A stretch of 64,000 bases of DNA, from NCBI GenBank assembly GCA_041398745.1, contig JAWKUB010000003.1:124001-188000 (forward strand), written 5' to 3'. Below are positions 1 to 11,067 of this stretch, piece by piece (position 1 is the first letter of the stretch; each line of letters opens with the position of its first letter). The stretch comes from JACKHO01 sp041398745. Its GTDB lineage: Bacteria > Planctomycetota > Planctomycetia > Planctomycetales > Planctomycetaceae. The notes under the pieces are model-generated. The model worked only from the letters and a program-made list of their open reading frames with translations. It did not search any database and was not told the origin of the DNA. A program made the position numbers and the translations under genes.

Positions 1-117
1 CAACGATCAGTGAGTGAAACTGCTGCCGATAATTGTCTCAGCCTCCACATCCAAGATCAATGCCGACTGATGCACGGAGCATAATCACCGACTGCGACTT
101 CGGGGCTCGTGTACGCA

Positions 118-149
118 AGAACCCACGCATGCGGGCATGTGTGGGTTCT
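118..149 (-). terminator. Stem-loop after the giant surface protein gene
   Basis: A 14-bp stem (118-131 pairing with 136-149, one G-T mismatch) with a 4-base loop lies 25 bp past the stop codon of the minus-strand gene that ends at 174. No T-run follows on the minus strand, so it is a hairpin of terminator type rather than a textbook intrinsic terminator. Confidence 0.45.
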
Positions 150-173
150 GGGATTACTTTCTTCAGCCTTCTT

Positions 174-3100
174 CTAGCTTGTCAGCTGGATTCTGGCTGC
201 GTCGATGATCACTGCTCCGGTGGTGCCAGCGGTGGACATTTCGATGACCAGTGAACTTGTCACGGCGACGTTAGTCAGAATTTGGAATGGCCGCTTATTG
301 TCGGTGAACCCCACGGGGGCCTGGGTCTGGTCGATGACAACCGTATCCAGAACTGTTCCGCCGATGCCATCTCTAATGACATACGTCACGGCAGTGGCTC
401 GATCGCCACCGCGTTGCCAGGTGAGAGCCACGTCATAATTGCCAGCGGCAAGTCCGGTGAACTCCCAGGTCGCCGTGTCATCGCCGTTGCTCGAATTGGC
501 AACGGTCAAGTCACCTGCATATCCGGCTGTTGTCGAGACAGCCGTGACAATTCCCGTCGTACTGAACCCGGAATCGCCATCGTCGAGGATGTATACGCCG
601 GCCGCTGGTGCGACGTTGATGGAACCAGACAACCCGAAATTGAACGGATTCTCATCGCCGTCGCCGTTCAGGAACGACACATTGCCGCTGAACGAGCCAA
701 GTGTCGCCGTGGACAGACCAATCGTAAACGTGGCCGTGGCATTCGGAGCGAGCACTTGTCCAGGAGTGAAGTTCGATCCGACCAGTGAGAACCCGGTGCC
801 TGTTACCGAAATCGGTTCGAGTGTGAGGTTCGCGGTGCCGGTATTCTTTACGGTGAAGACTTTCTCGAGTTGAGGATCACCCACGTTGGCACTACCGAGG
901 TTGAACGAACCGTTGTCGAGTACGGTGAGCGTGTCCTGTTTGACGTCGATTTCCGGCGTGTTGGGTGGCGGCGTCACCGATTCAATGCGAACGGCATCGG
1001 CGATGACCGCACCGTTTGTTCCGGCGTTGTTGATGACGACGACCAGCGTATTACCAGTAATCGTGACACTTCCCAGTCCCTGGAACTTGCGGCCGCCATA
1101 GGTGTCGCCGGTTGGCGCGTTCTTCTGGTTGATGGGCACGGTCGAAAGCACGGAACCGCCAGAGCCATCTTGAATGACATAGTTCACGGCATCGGCCCGG
1201 TCGCTGCCGTTCAGCCAAGTCGTCGACACCAGATACTCACCCGGGGCCAACCCTGTGAATGTCCACGTCGCCGTGCCGTTGTTCGACGTACCAATGGCCT
1301 TCGCGTCAGCGCCGTAGCCATAGTTGGTGACACTGTTCCAGTTATCGGTTAGCGAGAACCCGGAGTCGCCGTCATCAAGAATGAACGATGACGCACCAAT
1401 TGGATTCACGGTCGCCTGCAATACGAGGTCAAATGGATTCTCGTCGGCATCGTTACTCGGGATTGCAAGTGTTCCGTTAAAGGTTCCCGGAGTACTCGTG
1501 TTCACATCCACGATAAAGCTGACAGAGTCACCAGGAGTCAACACCTGATTGGCCGTGAAGTTCGTCCCGGAACGAATGCTGAACGCCAGTCCGGTAATGG
1601 TCATGGGCTGCAGAATGATGTCCGCCGAGCCATCATTGCGGACCGTAAACGTCACCGACCTTGCATTACCTTCGATAACAGAATCGAAGACAAACGTTCC
1701 GCCGTCCGTTAAATCACCTGTATCACGCACAGTGATTTCCGGAGTCGCTGGTGGTGGAGTAAATGATTCGATAAGCACTGCATCGGCCACAATTGGTTTG
1801 CCAGTGCCATTATCAACCAGTTCGACGACCAAATCAGTTCCCGTAATGGCGACCGTGTCGAGCAACTGGAATTTGCGGCCACCTTCGGTGCGGCTGTTCA
1901 ATGGAGCCACATTCTCGGCGACATGATTGGTCGACAGCACTGTACCGCCGACACCATCGCGAACGGTGACAATCACATCGTCCGATTTGTCGCCACCATT
2001 CTGCCAGGTGATGAAGACTCGGAACTGACCTGCCGCCAAGCCACCAAACGCCCAGATCGCACGATCTGGCCCGTCGGTCGAGCGAGCATATTGGCCATCA
2101 CCGTTGTAGCCGGCACTGAACGTCGTCCAATTGCCTGGTGCGAAGTACCCGGCGTCGCCATCGTCGATGAGCAGTGCACCGCCCGTAACAGTCGTGGGTG
2201 ATGTAGTCGGCGCGATCACTGCTCCTGAGAGGTTAATCGTATAGTTCTGTTCCGCAAACGTGCTGTCGTTGGTTGCGAACGTCAATGCTCCCGACTTCAC
2301 ACCGGCTGCTGTGGTGAGCATCTGCACGGTGAAATTGATTGACGCTGCTGGGGCCAGCACCTGATTCGGCATGAAGTTCGGCGTGGTTAAAGTGAACCCG
2401 GCCGGCACGTTAATGGGCTGGAGAATCAAATCGCTAATACCACTGTTCGTGACTGTAAACGTCTTCTGGGGCGCCCCACCACCCTGCAATGCGTCATCAA
2501 AAATGACACCTCCACCAGCCGGAACAGCGACAGCTCCCAGCGTGACATCCACTTCCGGCGGCTCAGGCACGTCAATGACACTCACCGTGAAGTCGACAAA
2601 TGAGTCTGGATTTCCACCCAGCGAGGCATCATCCACCTGCACGCGAACGTTGTAAGTCGGCTTCGTCTCGAAGTCGAGCATCGTCCCCGCCTTGATGTGA
2701 AGTTCCGTATCGCCGTTCTTGAGCTCGAAGAACGCCGCATCGGGACCGGTGAGCGAAACAACATTCGTGCCGTTGCCGTCATCAGTGATGACAATATCCG
2801 CCAACTTTTCTGAGACATTCAAGATCCTCAACTCCTGAATATCGTTCACTTCATTGTCTAAAGTAATCACCGCGGGCGCATTGGAATTGACGACCGTGAG
2901 GACGACGTCGTTACCGTCGCCGCCCACGTACGTGATGGTGGCATCGAATGCCGTCCCCAGAAATCCGGTGATTGTGCCACCCTCAGCCAGGCCATTGAAT
3001 GTGCCGGTGCCACCGCCGCGTTGGATAATCACGAAGGTTTCGCCACCGGTCAGAGTGGCGCCGAAACTGTTGAAGTCGACGAGGCTCAGCGTGACGCCAG

Positions 3101-6100
3101 TTCCGATGTTGACTGAACCAGACGCGTCCAGCTGATCATGATTCGTGGCTGCATTCCCAGGCGCGGTTCCGCCAATTTCCACTTCAAACGTGCTGTTGTC
3201 AGCGAAGGTGAAGTTACCAGTGACCGCGAGGATTCCTGGCGACTGACCAGGTGCCACCGTGCCATTGGCAGTAACGGTATCGCCGCCCGCCATGTTGAGG
3301 TCGGTACCTGCAGCATCGTGGATCTTGCCACCGGTAACCAAGTTCAGCGGATCGTTGAATGTGGCCGTGTCGATGTCGATGTCACCGCTGCTTGCACCAC
3401 CGAAGGTAATACTGCTAAAGCCGTTTGACAGCAAACCGAGTTCGGTATCGTCGAGGTTCAGCGTGCCCGTTCCACCCCCCAGGCCGATTGTGGTGTTGGC
3501 CGTCAATGGTGCGAAACTGAGAGGACCAGTGCCCTGAACATTGAGAGTCCCCGTACCAGCAGCCCGTACGAGAGTAACAGTGTCGGAGTTGATCGTTAGA
3601 GAGCCTGTCGCTGCAGGATTACCAATTGTCGTTGTGCCCGTGTTGTGTGTCTGTGCATGAAACCCAGCGCGGGTACCGGTGCCGGTGCCGTTGAACGTCA
3701 GGTCGCCGGAACCGGTAGCTGCCACGGTCATTGTGGCTGTATTGTCGCCAATTCGAACGCCATAGTTGTCGCCAGCCGTGGCCGTTCCAGTAATTGTGAC
3801 CGATCCTGTACCGCCAGTCTGAATGGTGATGACACTCGGACTCGAAGCTTCTGCGAACACACCCGCGCCCAGAGAACCTGTGGCGCTCACTGCCCCATTG
3901 ATATCGATGTCGCCGGACGTGGACATCACGGATGTCGTCCCCTCAATGAGTACGCCGTATCGGGTCCCTGTTCCACCTGCAGTACCGTCAATATCGATGG
4001 TTCCGGTCGTCGATGTGACGGTTGATCCATCAATGAAGACTCCAAACCCACCTGCGATGGCCGTGCCATCTAACGTCAGCAGACCGCTCTGAGTCGACAC
4101 GCTGCTGGATGCTCGGACAAGCACGCCGATTCCTGCGGTTGTGCCGCCGGTACCTGTGATTGTAACTGCTCCCGTCCCAGTTGCCTGAACGGTGGCGCCG
4201 TCGATGGTTACAGCATTTAATGAGCCAACTGCCCCACCGGGGTTGGCGTTCAGGTCAATGTTTCCGTCGACCGTTGAAAGGCTCGATCCGCTGTTCAGCG
4301 TTATGGTCTCGGTCGTCGTCATGCTAACCGTACCTGAACCTGTCGTTGTCGTTGAACCCGTCAGGAAGACCGAAGAAGCTGTGACAGTGACATTGCCCGC
4401 TCCAGTGGCAATTGCACTTCCAGCGTTGTCTTGCGTGAGCGCACCAGTCCCGTCTGTGTCTGCGTCGGCGGCAATTGTCAGTGCACCGCCATTCGTCGTG
4501 ATGTCGGCATTGGCTCCGCTCAGCGTCACACCGTTGTTGGCTTGCAAGTTGACGGCGCCGCCACTGGTCGTGATGGGACCGCTGACGGTGATTGTGCCCG
4601 GCGGATCGATGTTCAGACTCGCCGCGTTGAATGCCGCGTCGATTGCGACACTCGAACCCGTCGAAGTGATTTTCACATCGCCCAATTGCGCTGTTCCCCC
4701 AACGACGCCATTGAAGTCCACGTCGCCGCTGGTGTTGATGGTGAGGTCAGATTGGGCGGGACCTGCACTTACCAGAATTTGGAGATTCTTTACTGTGTAA
4801 ATGCCCGCATTGGATTGAGCCGTCCAATCTGGGAATGACCCAGGGTTGGTTCCAATGCCAATGTCGTGGGCCGTTCCGGTGGCGTTGAAGCGGTTCAGGG
4901 CGAAAATCGTTTGCCCCGCGTTTCCGGGGCCGGCGCCGTCCAAGTCGTGATTGTGGATTTGCATCGACCCGAATTGGCCTGCAAAGGCGTTCTGGTCGCC
5001 GAAGTCGTAGGTGCTGGACGCGTTGGGGATGCCGGTCACATTGTTGCCACCGTAGTCGAATGGCCAGAATTCAATGTTCCCCGTCGAAAGACTGTGACCG
5101 GTAACAATCCCGGGCACATTCGACATGACATCCATGTTGCTGAGAATCTCTTGGAAGACTTTGTTGCTGCCCGCAATACTGGGAACGCCGATGTCACTGG
5201 TTATGGTCGTGAACGCATCTGCAGAGACAAAGACCCACTGGAGACCAGAACCAGTGTCCAATTCCAAATAATAGGCAATTCGATTAAATGAGCCGTTGGC
5301 AATGGAAGCGCTGTTGTCGACGACGTAGGGAACGCTGGCGTGTAGGTTGTCGCTGACACCGATGGGTAAATCGTAAACCAACTGGTAGTCCGACGCCCCC
5401 GCCACATTTTGGTAAACGCCTTGTGGTCCGGTGAAGCCACCGCCAGAATTGACTGTGCCGTTGAAGGTAACATCTGCTGCGGTCAGCGTCGTGTCGGCGC
5501 CCAGTCTCACTGCCCCGTTGTACGTTTGGTTGCCCGAGCTGGTATCCACCGTGCCGCTGTCGAGGTCGATCGTCTCTGCCGTGACATTCAGGGAACCGAC
5601 GGCCGTGGTCGTATTCCACGTTGCGGTATCCGTACCAGTACCACCGCTGATTGTCACACCACCGGTCAGGCCCGTCGCCAGGCTGCTGATTGTGACAGCG
5701 TCGTCGCCGCCCAGAGCGTCAATCAATATTCCCGTGACACCCGTATCCGGCACAGTGACAGTCGCAGTGCCGCTACCCGTTGAGCCAGGAATGGCGGAGG
5801 CGTCGAGGATGAGACCGCCAATGTCGGTAATGGTATACGTGCCGCCAGAGTAGCTTACCTGAATCTGATCGGCGCTGGTGCCTCCCTTGGTGTCTGTAAT
5901 CGTCAGCACACCGCTGTTCAACGTGACGGTTGTGTCGGGGGCCAACGCGACATTGATGGTCGCCGTATCTGTTCCGACTCCCGAATTCTTGTCCGTAGCT
6001 GTGAAAGTTACGGTACGCGCGGAGGTCCCTGGTGTCCCGGTGCTTCGGTATGCAATCGCCCGGACGAGTTCCTGGACTCGCGCGTTGGTGGCGTTCGAAT

Positions 6101-7325
6101 TGAAGTTGATCGTCAGCGTCGCGCCGTTGGTCACGGCTGCGTTATTGACAGTCGCCGTGGCGAAATGCGTGCCGCTGGAACTAATTTGGCCGTTTCCAGT
6201 GTTGACCGTAATGTTGCCGAGTGCGGCGACGGAAATCTCATCGGCTGCTTCCGCATTTGCCGTGATTTGCACCGTCAGCGAACCGCCATTCCAGTCGGCG
6301 TCACCGTTTGCGTCACTGGCCGTTGCGACAGAGTCAATTGCAACGGGGTTACCACTGTTCTGCCCCTCGGTGTAATTCAGGTTGCCAACAGAAAGGGTGG
6401 GATTTGTATTGGGTGGAATTACTGTCAAACTGGCCAGATTCGTAAATGACCCATCGGCCTGGGTGTTGTAATCGCCGTTGATACCGACGTTTGAGTCGCG
6501 TGCTGACCAGTTGGCAAACGTGTGGATACGACTAATCCACGTCGCCCGATTCGTGGCTGTAATGGGGCCACTGTAAATGAAGTTGTCTAACTGACCCACT
6601 GTGGCTGCATCTGGGTGGAAAGTTCCCAAACCCAACGCCGAACCGGCCGCGCCTGAGACAGTCACCGCAGTCAGGCCAGTTGGAAGTTCGGAATCGTCAT
6701 TGCCAATTGTCTGGCCGCTATCTTCCCAGCCGTCGCCATTGGGATCGCCGCTGTCAATATGGTTGGCATTGTCGGCATTGAAGCCGTAGATGAACGTCGG
6801 TGCACTTTCTGAGTTGTTGTCCGCGGTTTGGTAGATCAGCATTTGATCGCCGCTGGTTTGGTCCATTGTCACAGTGCCAGACAGAGAACCGTAACTTGTT
6901 CCAACAAAGACTGCATTCGGCAAATCAATCCGGATGATATCACCGGCGTTGACACTACTGGTCGTCCAGGTTGCGACAGATTCGACACCGCTGGCCGCCG
7001 TCAGGCCTGTTCCAATTGCCCCGCGGTCAGTGAGGAATACAACCGATCCATCGGGAACATCGGCCAAAGCCAAGAGTGCAATGTGATCCTGAAATGATCC
7101 GTTGTCAGCGTTATATGCCAAAAGGGCGAGATCCCCCACGGACATTGTCACCGAAAGCAAAGTTCGGTCCTCAAGTGTTTCGGTGGGCACGACGACTGGT
7201 CGATTTGCGTGATGAGCAGCGGACTGCACGCTCAGTTGACGCTTGGAACGCCTCCGCATTCCGAGGCGATACTGCATTGAGACGAAACGGTTGCGCAGAG
7301 ATTTTAACCAGTTGGAAATCAGCAT
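174..7325 (-). CDS. Giant secreted surface protein with LEDRTLLS motif and tandem anchor-D/golvesin-like modules
   Basis: About 2,380 residues, probably exported and exposed at the cell surface. The basic N-terminus (WLKSLRNRF, later RRRSKRQ) is followed by LEDRTLLS, the motif typical of giant planctomycete extracellular proteins. Then come Thr/Gly/Ser/Asp-rich beta-strand repeats, a non-repetitive module of about 200 residues (roughly bases 4790-5390) like those found with planctomycete esterase-type proteins, and a cadherin-like stretch near 2570-2870. The C-terminus has three copies of a pair: a choice-of-anchor-D-like Ig fold (TFTVTNSG/VFTVKNTG type) followed by a golvesin-like domain opening with DDGDxG (near 2165, 1370 and 580). 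I chose the ATG at 7325 because the protein then begins MLISNWLKSLRNRF; an in-frame start at 7406 adds 27 residues without a typical signal. The function (adhesion, matrix or glycan binding) is inference. The many plus-strand frames opposite it are shadows. Confidence 0.85.
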   Translation of the reverse strand: MLISNWLKSLRNRFVSMQYRLGMRRRSKRQLSVQSAAHHANRPVVVPTETLEDRTLLSVTMSVGDLALLAYNADNGSFQDHIALLALADVPDGSVVFLTDRGAIGTGLTAASGVESVATWTTSSVNAGDIIRIDLPNAVFVGTSYGSLSGTVTMDQTSGDQMLIYQTADNNSESAPTFIYGFNADNANHIDSGDPNGDGWEDSGQTIGNDDSELPTGLTAVTVSGAAGSALGLGTFHPDAATVGQLDNFIYSGPITATNRATWISRIHTFANWSARDSNVGINGDYNTQADGSFTNLASLTVIPPNTNPTLSVGNLNYTEGQNSGNPVAIDSVATASDANGDADWNGGSLTVQITANAEAADEISVAALGNITVNTGNGQISSSGTHFATATVNNAAVTNGATLTINFNSNATNARVQELVRAIAYRSTGTPGTSARTVTFTATDKNSGVGTDTATINVALAPDTTVTLNSGVLTITDTKGGTSADQIQVSYSGGTYTITDIGGLILDASAIPGSTGSGTATVTVPDTGVTGILIDALGGDDAVTISSLATGLTGGVTISGGTGTDTATWNTTTAVGSLNVTAETIDLDSGTVDTSSGNQTYNGAVRLGADTTLTAADVTFNGTVNSGGGFTGPQGVYQNVAGASDYQLVYDLPIGVSDNLHASVPYVVDNSASIANGSFNRIAYYLELDTGSGLQWVFVSADAFTTITSDIGVPSIAGSNKVFQEILSNMDVMSNVPGIVTGHSLSTGNIEFWPFDYGGNNVTGIPNASSTYDFGDQNAFAGQFGSMQIHNHDLDGAGPGNAGQTIFALNRFNATGTAHDIGIGTNPGSFPDWTAQSNAGIYTVKNLQILVSAGPAQSDLTINTSGDVDFNGVVGGTAQLGDVKITSTGSSVAIDAAFNAASLNIDPPGTITVSGPITTSGGAVNLQANNGVTLSGANADITTNGGALTIAADADTDGTGALTQDNAGSAIATGAGNVTVTASSVFLTGSTTTTGSGTVSMTTTETITLNSGSSLSTVDGNIDLNANPGGAVGSLNAVTIDGATVQATGTGAVTITGTGGTTAGIGVLVRASSSVSTQSGLLTLDGTAIAGGFGVFIDGSTVTSTTGTIDIDGTAGGTGTRYGVLIEGTTSVMSTSGDIDINGAVSATGSLGAGVFAEASSPSVITIQTGGTGSVTITGTATAGDNYGVRIGDNTATMTVAATGSGDLTFNGTGTGTRAGFHAQTHNTGTTTIGNPAATGSLTINSDTVTLVRAAGTGTLNVQGTGPLSFAPLTANTTIGLGGGTGTLNLDDTELGLLSNGFSSITFGGASSGDIDIDTATFNDPLNLVTGGKIHDAAGTDLNMAGGDTVTANGTVAPGQSPGILAVTGNFTFADNSTFEVEIGGTAPGNAATNHDQLDASGSVNIGTGVTLSLVDFNSFGATLTGGETFVIIQRGGGTGTFNGLAEGGTITGFLGTAFDATITYVGGDGNDVVLTVVNSNAPAVITLDNEVNDIQELRILNVSEKLADIVITDDGNGTNVVSLTGPDAAFFELKNGDTELHIKAGTMLDFETKPTYNVRVQVDDASLGGNPDSFVDFTVSVIDVPEPPEVDVTLGAVAVPAGGGVIFDDALQGGGAPQKTFTVTNSGISDLILQPINVPAGFTLTTPNFMPNQVLAPAASINFTVQMLTTAAGVKSGALTFATNDSTFAEQNYTINLSGAVIAPTTSPTTVTGGALLIDDGDAGYFAPGNWTTFSAGYNGDGQYARSTDGPDRAIWAFGGLAAGQFRVFITWQNGGDKSDDVIVTVRDGVGGTVLSTNHVAENVAPLNSRTEGGRKFQLLDTVAITGTDLVVELVDNGTGKPIVADAVLIESFTPPPATPEITVRDTGDLTDGGTFVFDSVIEGNARSVTFTVRNDGSADIILQPMTITGLAFSIRSGTNFTANQVLTPGDSVSFIVDVNTSTPGTFNGTLAIPSNDADENPFDLVLQATVNPIGASSFILDDGDSGFSLTDNWNSVTNYGYGADAKAIGTSNNGTATWTFTGLAPGEYLVSTTWLNGSDRADAVNYVIQDGSGGSVLSTVPINQKNAPTGDTYGGRKFQGLGSVTITGNTLVVVINNAGTNGAVIADAVRIESVTPPPNTPEIDVKQDTLTVLDNGSFNLGSANVGDPQLEKVFTVKNTGTANLTLEPISVTGTGFSLVGSNFTPGQVLAPNATATFTIGLSTATLGSFSGNVSFLNGDGDENPFNFGLSGSINVAPAAGVYILDDGDSGFSTTGIVTAVSTTAGYAGDLTVANSSNGDDTATWEFTGLAAGNYDVALTWQRGGDRATAVTYVIRDGIGGTVLDTVVIDQTQAPVGFTDNKRPFQILTNVAVTSSLVIEMSTAGTTGAVIIDAARIQLTS

Positions 7326-7506
7326 GGGGACGACCGGGAAGGTAAGGGGGCTTGGCTGTTCCGGGCGAGGCAGCACCGAAACCAGTGTTTTTGGCAGGAC
7401 CAACAAACGTCAGATTAGTGCAAAAAAAAGACCCGAATAGAAAACACGCACTATGACGAAGTTTTCACGCGGGCTCTTTTTGCCTAACCGTCCTATTTGG
7501 CCCCGC

Positions 7507-7534
7507 ATCTTATAGACATTTTGCCAAAAGTCAA
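7507..7534 (-). promoter_or_regulatory. Possible sigma-70-type promoter for the giant gene
   Basis: Read on the minus strand, TTGACT (7534-7529) and TAAGAT (7512-7507) are 16 bases apart, which would start transcription near 7500 and leave a leader of about 175 bases before the ATG at 7325. This is a pattern match only; the surrounding region holds no gene. Confidence 0.35.
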
Positions 7535-7621
7535 CGTCGGTGTCTTTTTTTGCCGCGTTCAGCCAGGACTGCTGCGAAGTGTTTCTACGCGAGCTGGAGG
7601 GTGGATTGCATCTGCGCGCAC

Positions 7622-7659
7622 AAAAAAACGTGGCGTTGAGTCGTAACTCATTGCCACGT
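7622..7659 (-). terminator. Intrinsic terminator of the hydroxyacid dehydrogenase gene
   Basis: On the minus strand a perfect 7-bp stem (ACGTGGC/GCCACGT, 7653-7659 with 7628-7634), extended inward by a further imperfect stem, is followed directly by seven T residues (7628-7622). It lies about 80 bp past the stop of the gene at 7738-8646. This is the clearest intrinsic terminator in the window. Confidence 0.8.
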
Positions 7660-7737
7660 CGGCAGAAGTGTCGGTAACGGGCAACACCTCTGGGGCGCAG
7701 GAATATGCTGCCTCAGCGGTTGACGCAAACGGAATGT

Positions 7738-8646
<909 letters not shown>

Positions 8647-8837
8647 GATTCCGCTCCTTACGGTCTTTGTCTTAAACGTTGATTTGAATTGCCGATATTG
8701 CTCGACGAGGGAAGTAGCTTAACACGTCTGGAGTATGAGGTCGAAGCCGCAAGGGGACGCATGCATCGTTTCATTCCCAAGCAGCACCCTGCTACGATGC
8801 ACCGGCCATAATTCGCAACGATGTCATTGAGGTTGCC

Positions 8838-9647
8838 ATGTTTCGACTCCTGCTGTTGCTTCTCCTATTCGTGCCCCAAATTGTGTCGGCCGAGGACTGG
8901 GTCTATCCACTCGACGTCGCCGCGGGAAAAGACGGAGAGTTGTACATTGCTGATCGCAAACTTCCTGGTGTTTTGAAGCTCGCTGAAGGCAAGCTGAGTG
9001 TTGTGTTCCAAGGGGAGAAGAAGTTCCGCACGCCTCTCAATGCGGTTCGCTGTGTTCACGTCACTGAGGAGGGTGTTCTGCTGGCTGGAGACTCCGCCAC
9101 GCGTGAGGTCTACAGAATTGAAGACGGCAAACTCACACCGCTGACGGATGGCTTTATTGGTATTCCAACGCAAATTGCTTCCCATGGCGACACGGTTTAC
9201 GTCACGGACCTGGAACTCGCTCGGGTCTGGAAGTTTCCTGTAGCCGGGGGGCAACCGGAGGAGGTTGCCGTGTTGGCTGGTCCGCGCGGAGTGGATGTTG
9301 ATGCGGAAGGGAACGTTTGGCTCCTTTCCTCCCAGAAGCCGCAGCTTCGTCGCGTTTCGCCTGATGGCACTGAAACCGTCGTTCACGAGGGTCTGACCTT
9401 TGAATTCCCGCAGCAGGTGCTGGTTGGAAAGGATGGAACTGCCTATGTGTCGGACGGTTACGCCAAAACTGTTTGGAAGATTTCCGCCGCCGGTGAGCCA
9501 GCCAAATTCGCCACGAGCGACCAGTTCTCCAATCCTGTGGGGATGTCGTGGCAAGGCGATAATTTGCTGCTCATCGATTCACGAGCACCGGGATTGTTCC
9601 AGATCACGCCGTCCGGTGAAGTCAGCAAAATCTACCCGGCGCAGTGA
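8838..9647 (+). CDS. Secreted NHL/SMP-30-like beta-propeller protein
   Basis: 269 residues. A hydrophobic signal peptide (MFRLLLLLLLFVPQIVSAED) predicts export. The mature part is made of repeats of the type G-x-L/V-Y-I/V-A/T-D, such as GELYIADR, DTVYVTDLEL, GNVWLLSSQ, GTAYVSDGYAKTVWKI and DNLLLIDSRAPGLFQI, spaced about 40-45 residues apart, as in six-bladed NHL or SMP-30/gluconolactonase-like propellers. No catalytic metal site could be assigned, so a binding or scaffold role is as likely as an enzymatic one. The start ATG is followed at once by the signal peptide. The next gene, a lipoprotein, begins 135 bp downstream on the same strand. Confidence 0.8.
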   Translation: MFRLLLLLLLFVPQIVSAEDWVYPLDVAAGKDGELYIADRKLPGVLKLAEGKLSVVFQGEKKFRTPLNAVRCVHVTEEGVLLAGDSATREVYRIEDGKLTPLTDGFIGIPTQIASHGDTVYVTDLELARVWKFPVAGGQPEEVAVLAGPRGVDVDAEGNVWLLSSQKPQLRRVSPDGTETVVHEGLTFEFPQQVLVGKDGTAYVSDGYAKTVWKISAAGEPAKFATSDQFSNPVGMSWQGDNLLLIDSRAPGLFQITPSGEVSKIYPAQ

Positions 9648-9782
9648 CTGCTCCATCGACTCCAAAATCGGGCTGGTACAGAAGTTGTGGTTCATGCTAT
9701 AGAACCGTTTGATGCCGCCAACTGGAGGCACAGGGAGGGATTCGGTACCGCATTTCGGTGCAGGAAGTTCAAGGAGTGACAA

Positions 9783-10862
9783 ATGAAATTGCGGTTGGCA
9801 GGGATGGCCGGACTGTTTGTGGTGCTGGCGTTGGCAGGCTGTGATAAGTCGAGCGACGAGACGACCGAAGTCCGCCGCGAGCTTCCCGACTGGATGTCCG
9901 ACGGAGAAGGCACCGCATCGACCGGCTCCGATTCTCCGTTCGGTGATGCCCCGTCTGCCGAATTGAAACTCCAACTGAATCCTGGAGACCGCTTCCCCCT
10001 CCGCAAGGTGGTTCGTCAAGAACTGACCCAAAGCACCTTGAGCGGTCAACCAGACGTCAGCTATTCGCAACTGGAAATCATGTTCGCGATTTCCGTCGAA
10101 GAAGTGCAGAGTGACCGTGTCAAACTGGCGGTCCGCTACGACCGCGTGAAGTACCAGCATAATGTCGCTGGCGAAGCCGTTTACTTCGATTCCACATCAC
10201 CGCCCGCAGTGGTTCCCATCGGCGTACGAGCTTATCGGGATATGGTGGGCGACGGCTTCAAGTTCTGGCTGGGCCAGGACAATCGCATTGTCGACGTCGA
10301 AGGCTTCACCGATTTTCTTCAACGCTGTACTCGTGACGTTCCTGAGGAAATGCGGAGCGCGGTCATGCTCGGCATGGAAGCGGGATCTGGCGAAGATGGT
10401 ATCGCGAATTTCGTCGACAACTCCATTGGGTTGCTGCCCTACGGCGTGGCCCAGAAGCCGGGAGACATGTGGGAACGACCGCGTTACGTTTCACGTCCTA
10501 TCCCCATGCAAATCCAAAACCAGTACACCCTGCAGGAGCTGACCGATAGCGAAGCCGTTGTCGCCATTCGTGGAAATATCTCCGCCGGCAACGTCGGCGA
10601 AGCCAGCAGCGACAGTGCTCAAGTTCAGGTGACGGGTGGTTCCACTCAAGGAACCTGCACCATCTACCGCAAAACAGGACTGCCCAAAGCGAGCCAGGTC
10701 GAGCGCGTCGTGAACATGGTCGTCCACATGCCGACCGCTGAATTCCGCCAGCAGAAACGCGTCTCAACCACCATCGAGTCGTTCCCTGTCGTGTCAGGAG
10801 GCTCCGTCATGCAGGTTGGCTTCGATCAACCCGCGGGATCGCAAGGCAACTTCCGGCAATAG
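9783..10862 (+). CDS. Lipoprotein of unknown function
   Basis: 359 residues. The N-terminus MKLRLAGMAGLFVVLALAGC ends in a clear lipobox (LAGC, Cys20), so a lipid-anchored envelope protein is predicted. An AAGGAG ribosome site lies seven bases before the ATG. After an acidic linker the body begins with LKLQLNPGDRFPLRKVVRQ and is rich in beta strands; it resembles, by eye only, the DUF6263-type secreted proteins of planctomycetes. No catalytic motif was seen. The TAG stop codon is also the first three bases of a 128-bp dispersed repeat (10860-10987). Confidence 0.75.
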   Translation: MKLRLAGMAGLFVVLALAGCDKSSDETTEVRRELPDWMSDGEGTASTGSDSPFGDAPSAELKLQLNPGDRFPLRKVVRQELTQSTLSGQPDVSYSQLEIMFAISVEEVQSDRVKLAVRYDRVKYQHNVAGEAVYFDSTSPPAVVPIGVRAYRDMVGDGFKFWLGQDNRIVDVEGFTDFLQRCTRDVPEEMRSAVMLGMEAGSGEDGIANFVDNSIGLLPYGVAQKPGDMWERPRYVSRPIPMQIQNQYTLQELTDSEAVVAIRGNISAGNVGEASSDSAQVQVTGGSTQGTCTIYRKTGLPKASQVERVVNMVVHMPTAEFRQQKRVSTTIESFPVVSGGSVMQVGFDQPAGSQGNFRQ

Positions 10863-10987
10863 AGCATTTTTCGATTTCGTATTCAGCTGTGAGTCGCGAC
10901 ACGTAAGCGGCCGGGTAAGACAAATGGCCCGAAGCCTTATGGCCTTCGGCTCACAAATTGTCTGAAATCCAATTCCAGGCGTGTTCT
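10860..10987 (+). repeat. Dispersed 128-bp stop-codon-abutting repeat, copy 1
   Basis: First of four related elements (others at 32263-32480, 41581-41708 and 49448-49575). It begins with the TAG stop of the lipoprotein gene. The 68-bp core (10888-10955) is bounded by TGTGAGTCG and CGGCTCACA, an inverted repeat with one G-T pair, and contains GCGGCCGGG and GGCCTTCGGC blocks. The right end contains CCAATTCCA. The remaining bases to the convergent gene at 11068 show only a small TTCCAG/CTGGAA hairpin. Confidence 0.85.
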
Positions 10988-11067
10988 GGAATCTTTGAGA
11001 TTCAACAGCGCGGCCAGCAATCGGCTTTGCCATTTGAACTTGGCGTGCGAATCCAACGACGCGTCTG

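Noticed and set aside
205..7345. Many plus-strand open frames opposite the giant gene
   Set aside because: They have no signal peptide, family or ribosome site and are read from the complement of Thr/Gly-rich repeats in the minus-strand gene.
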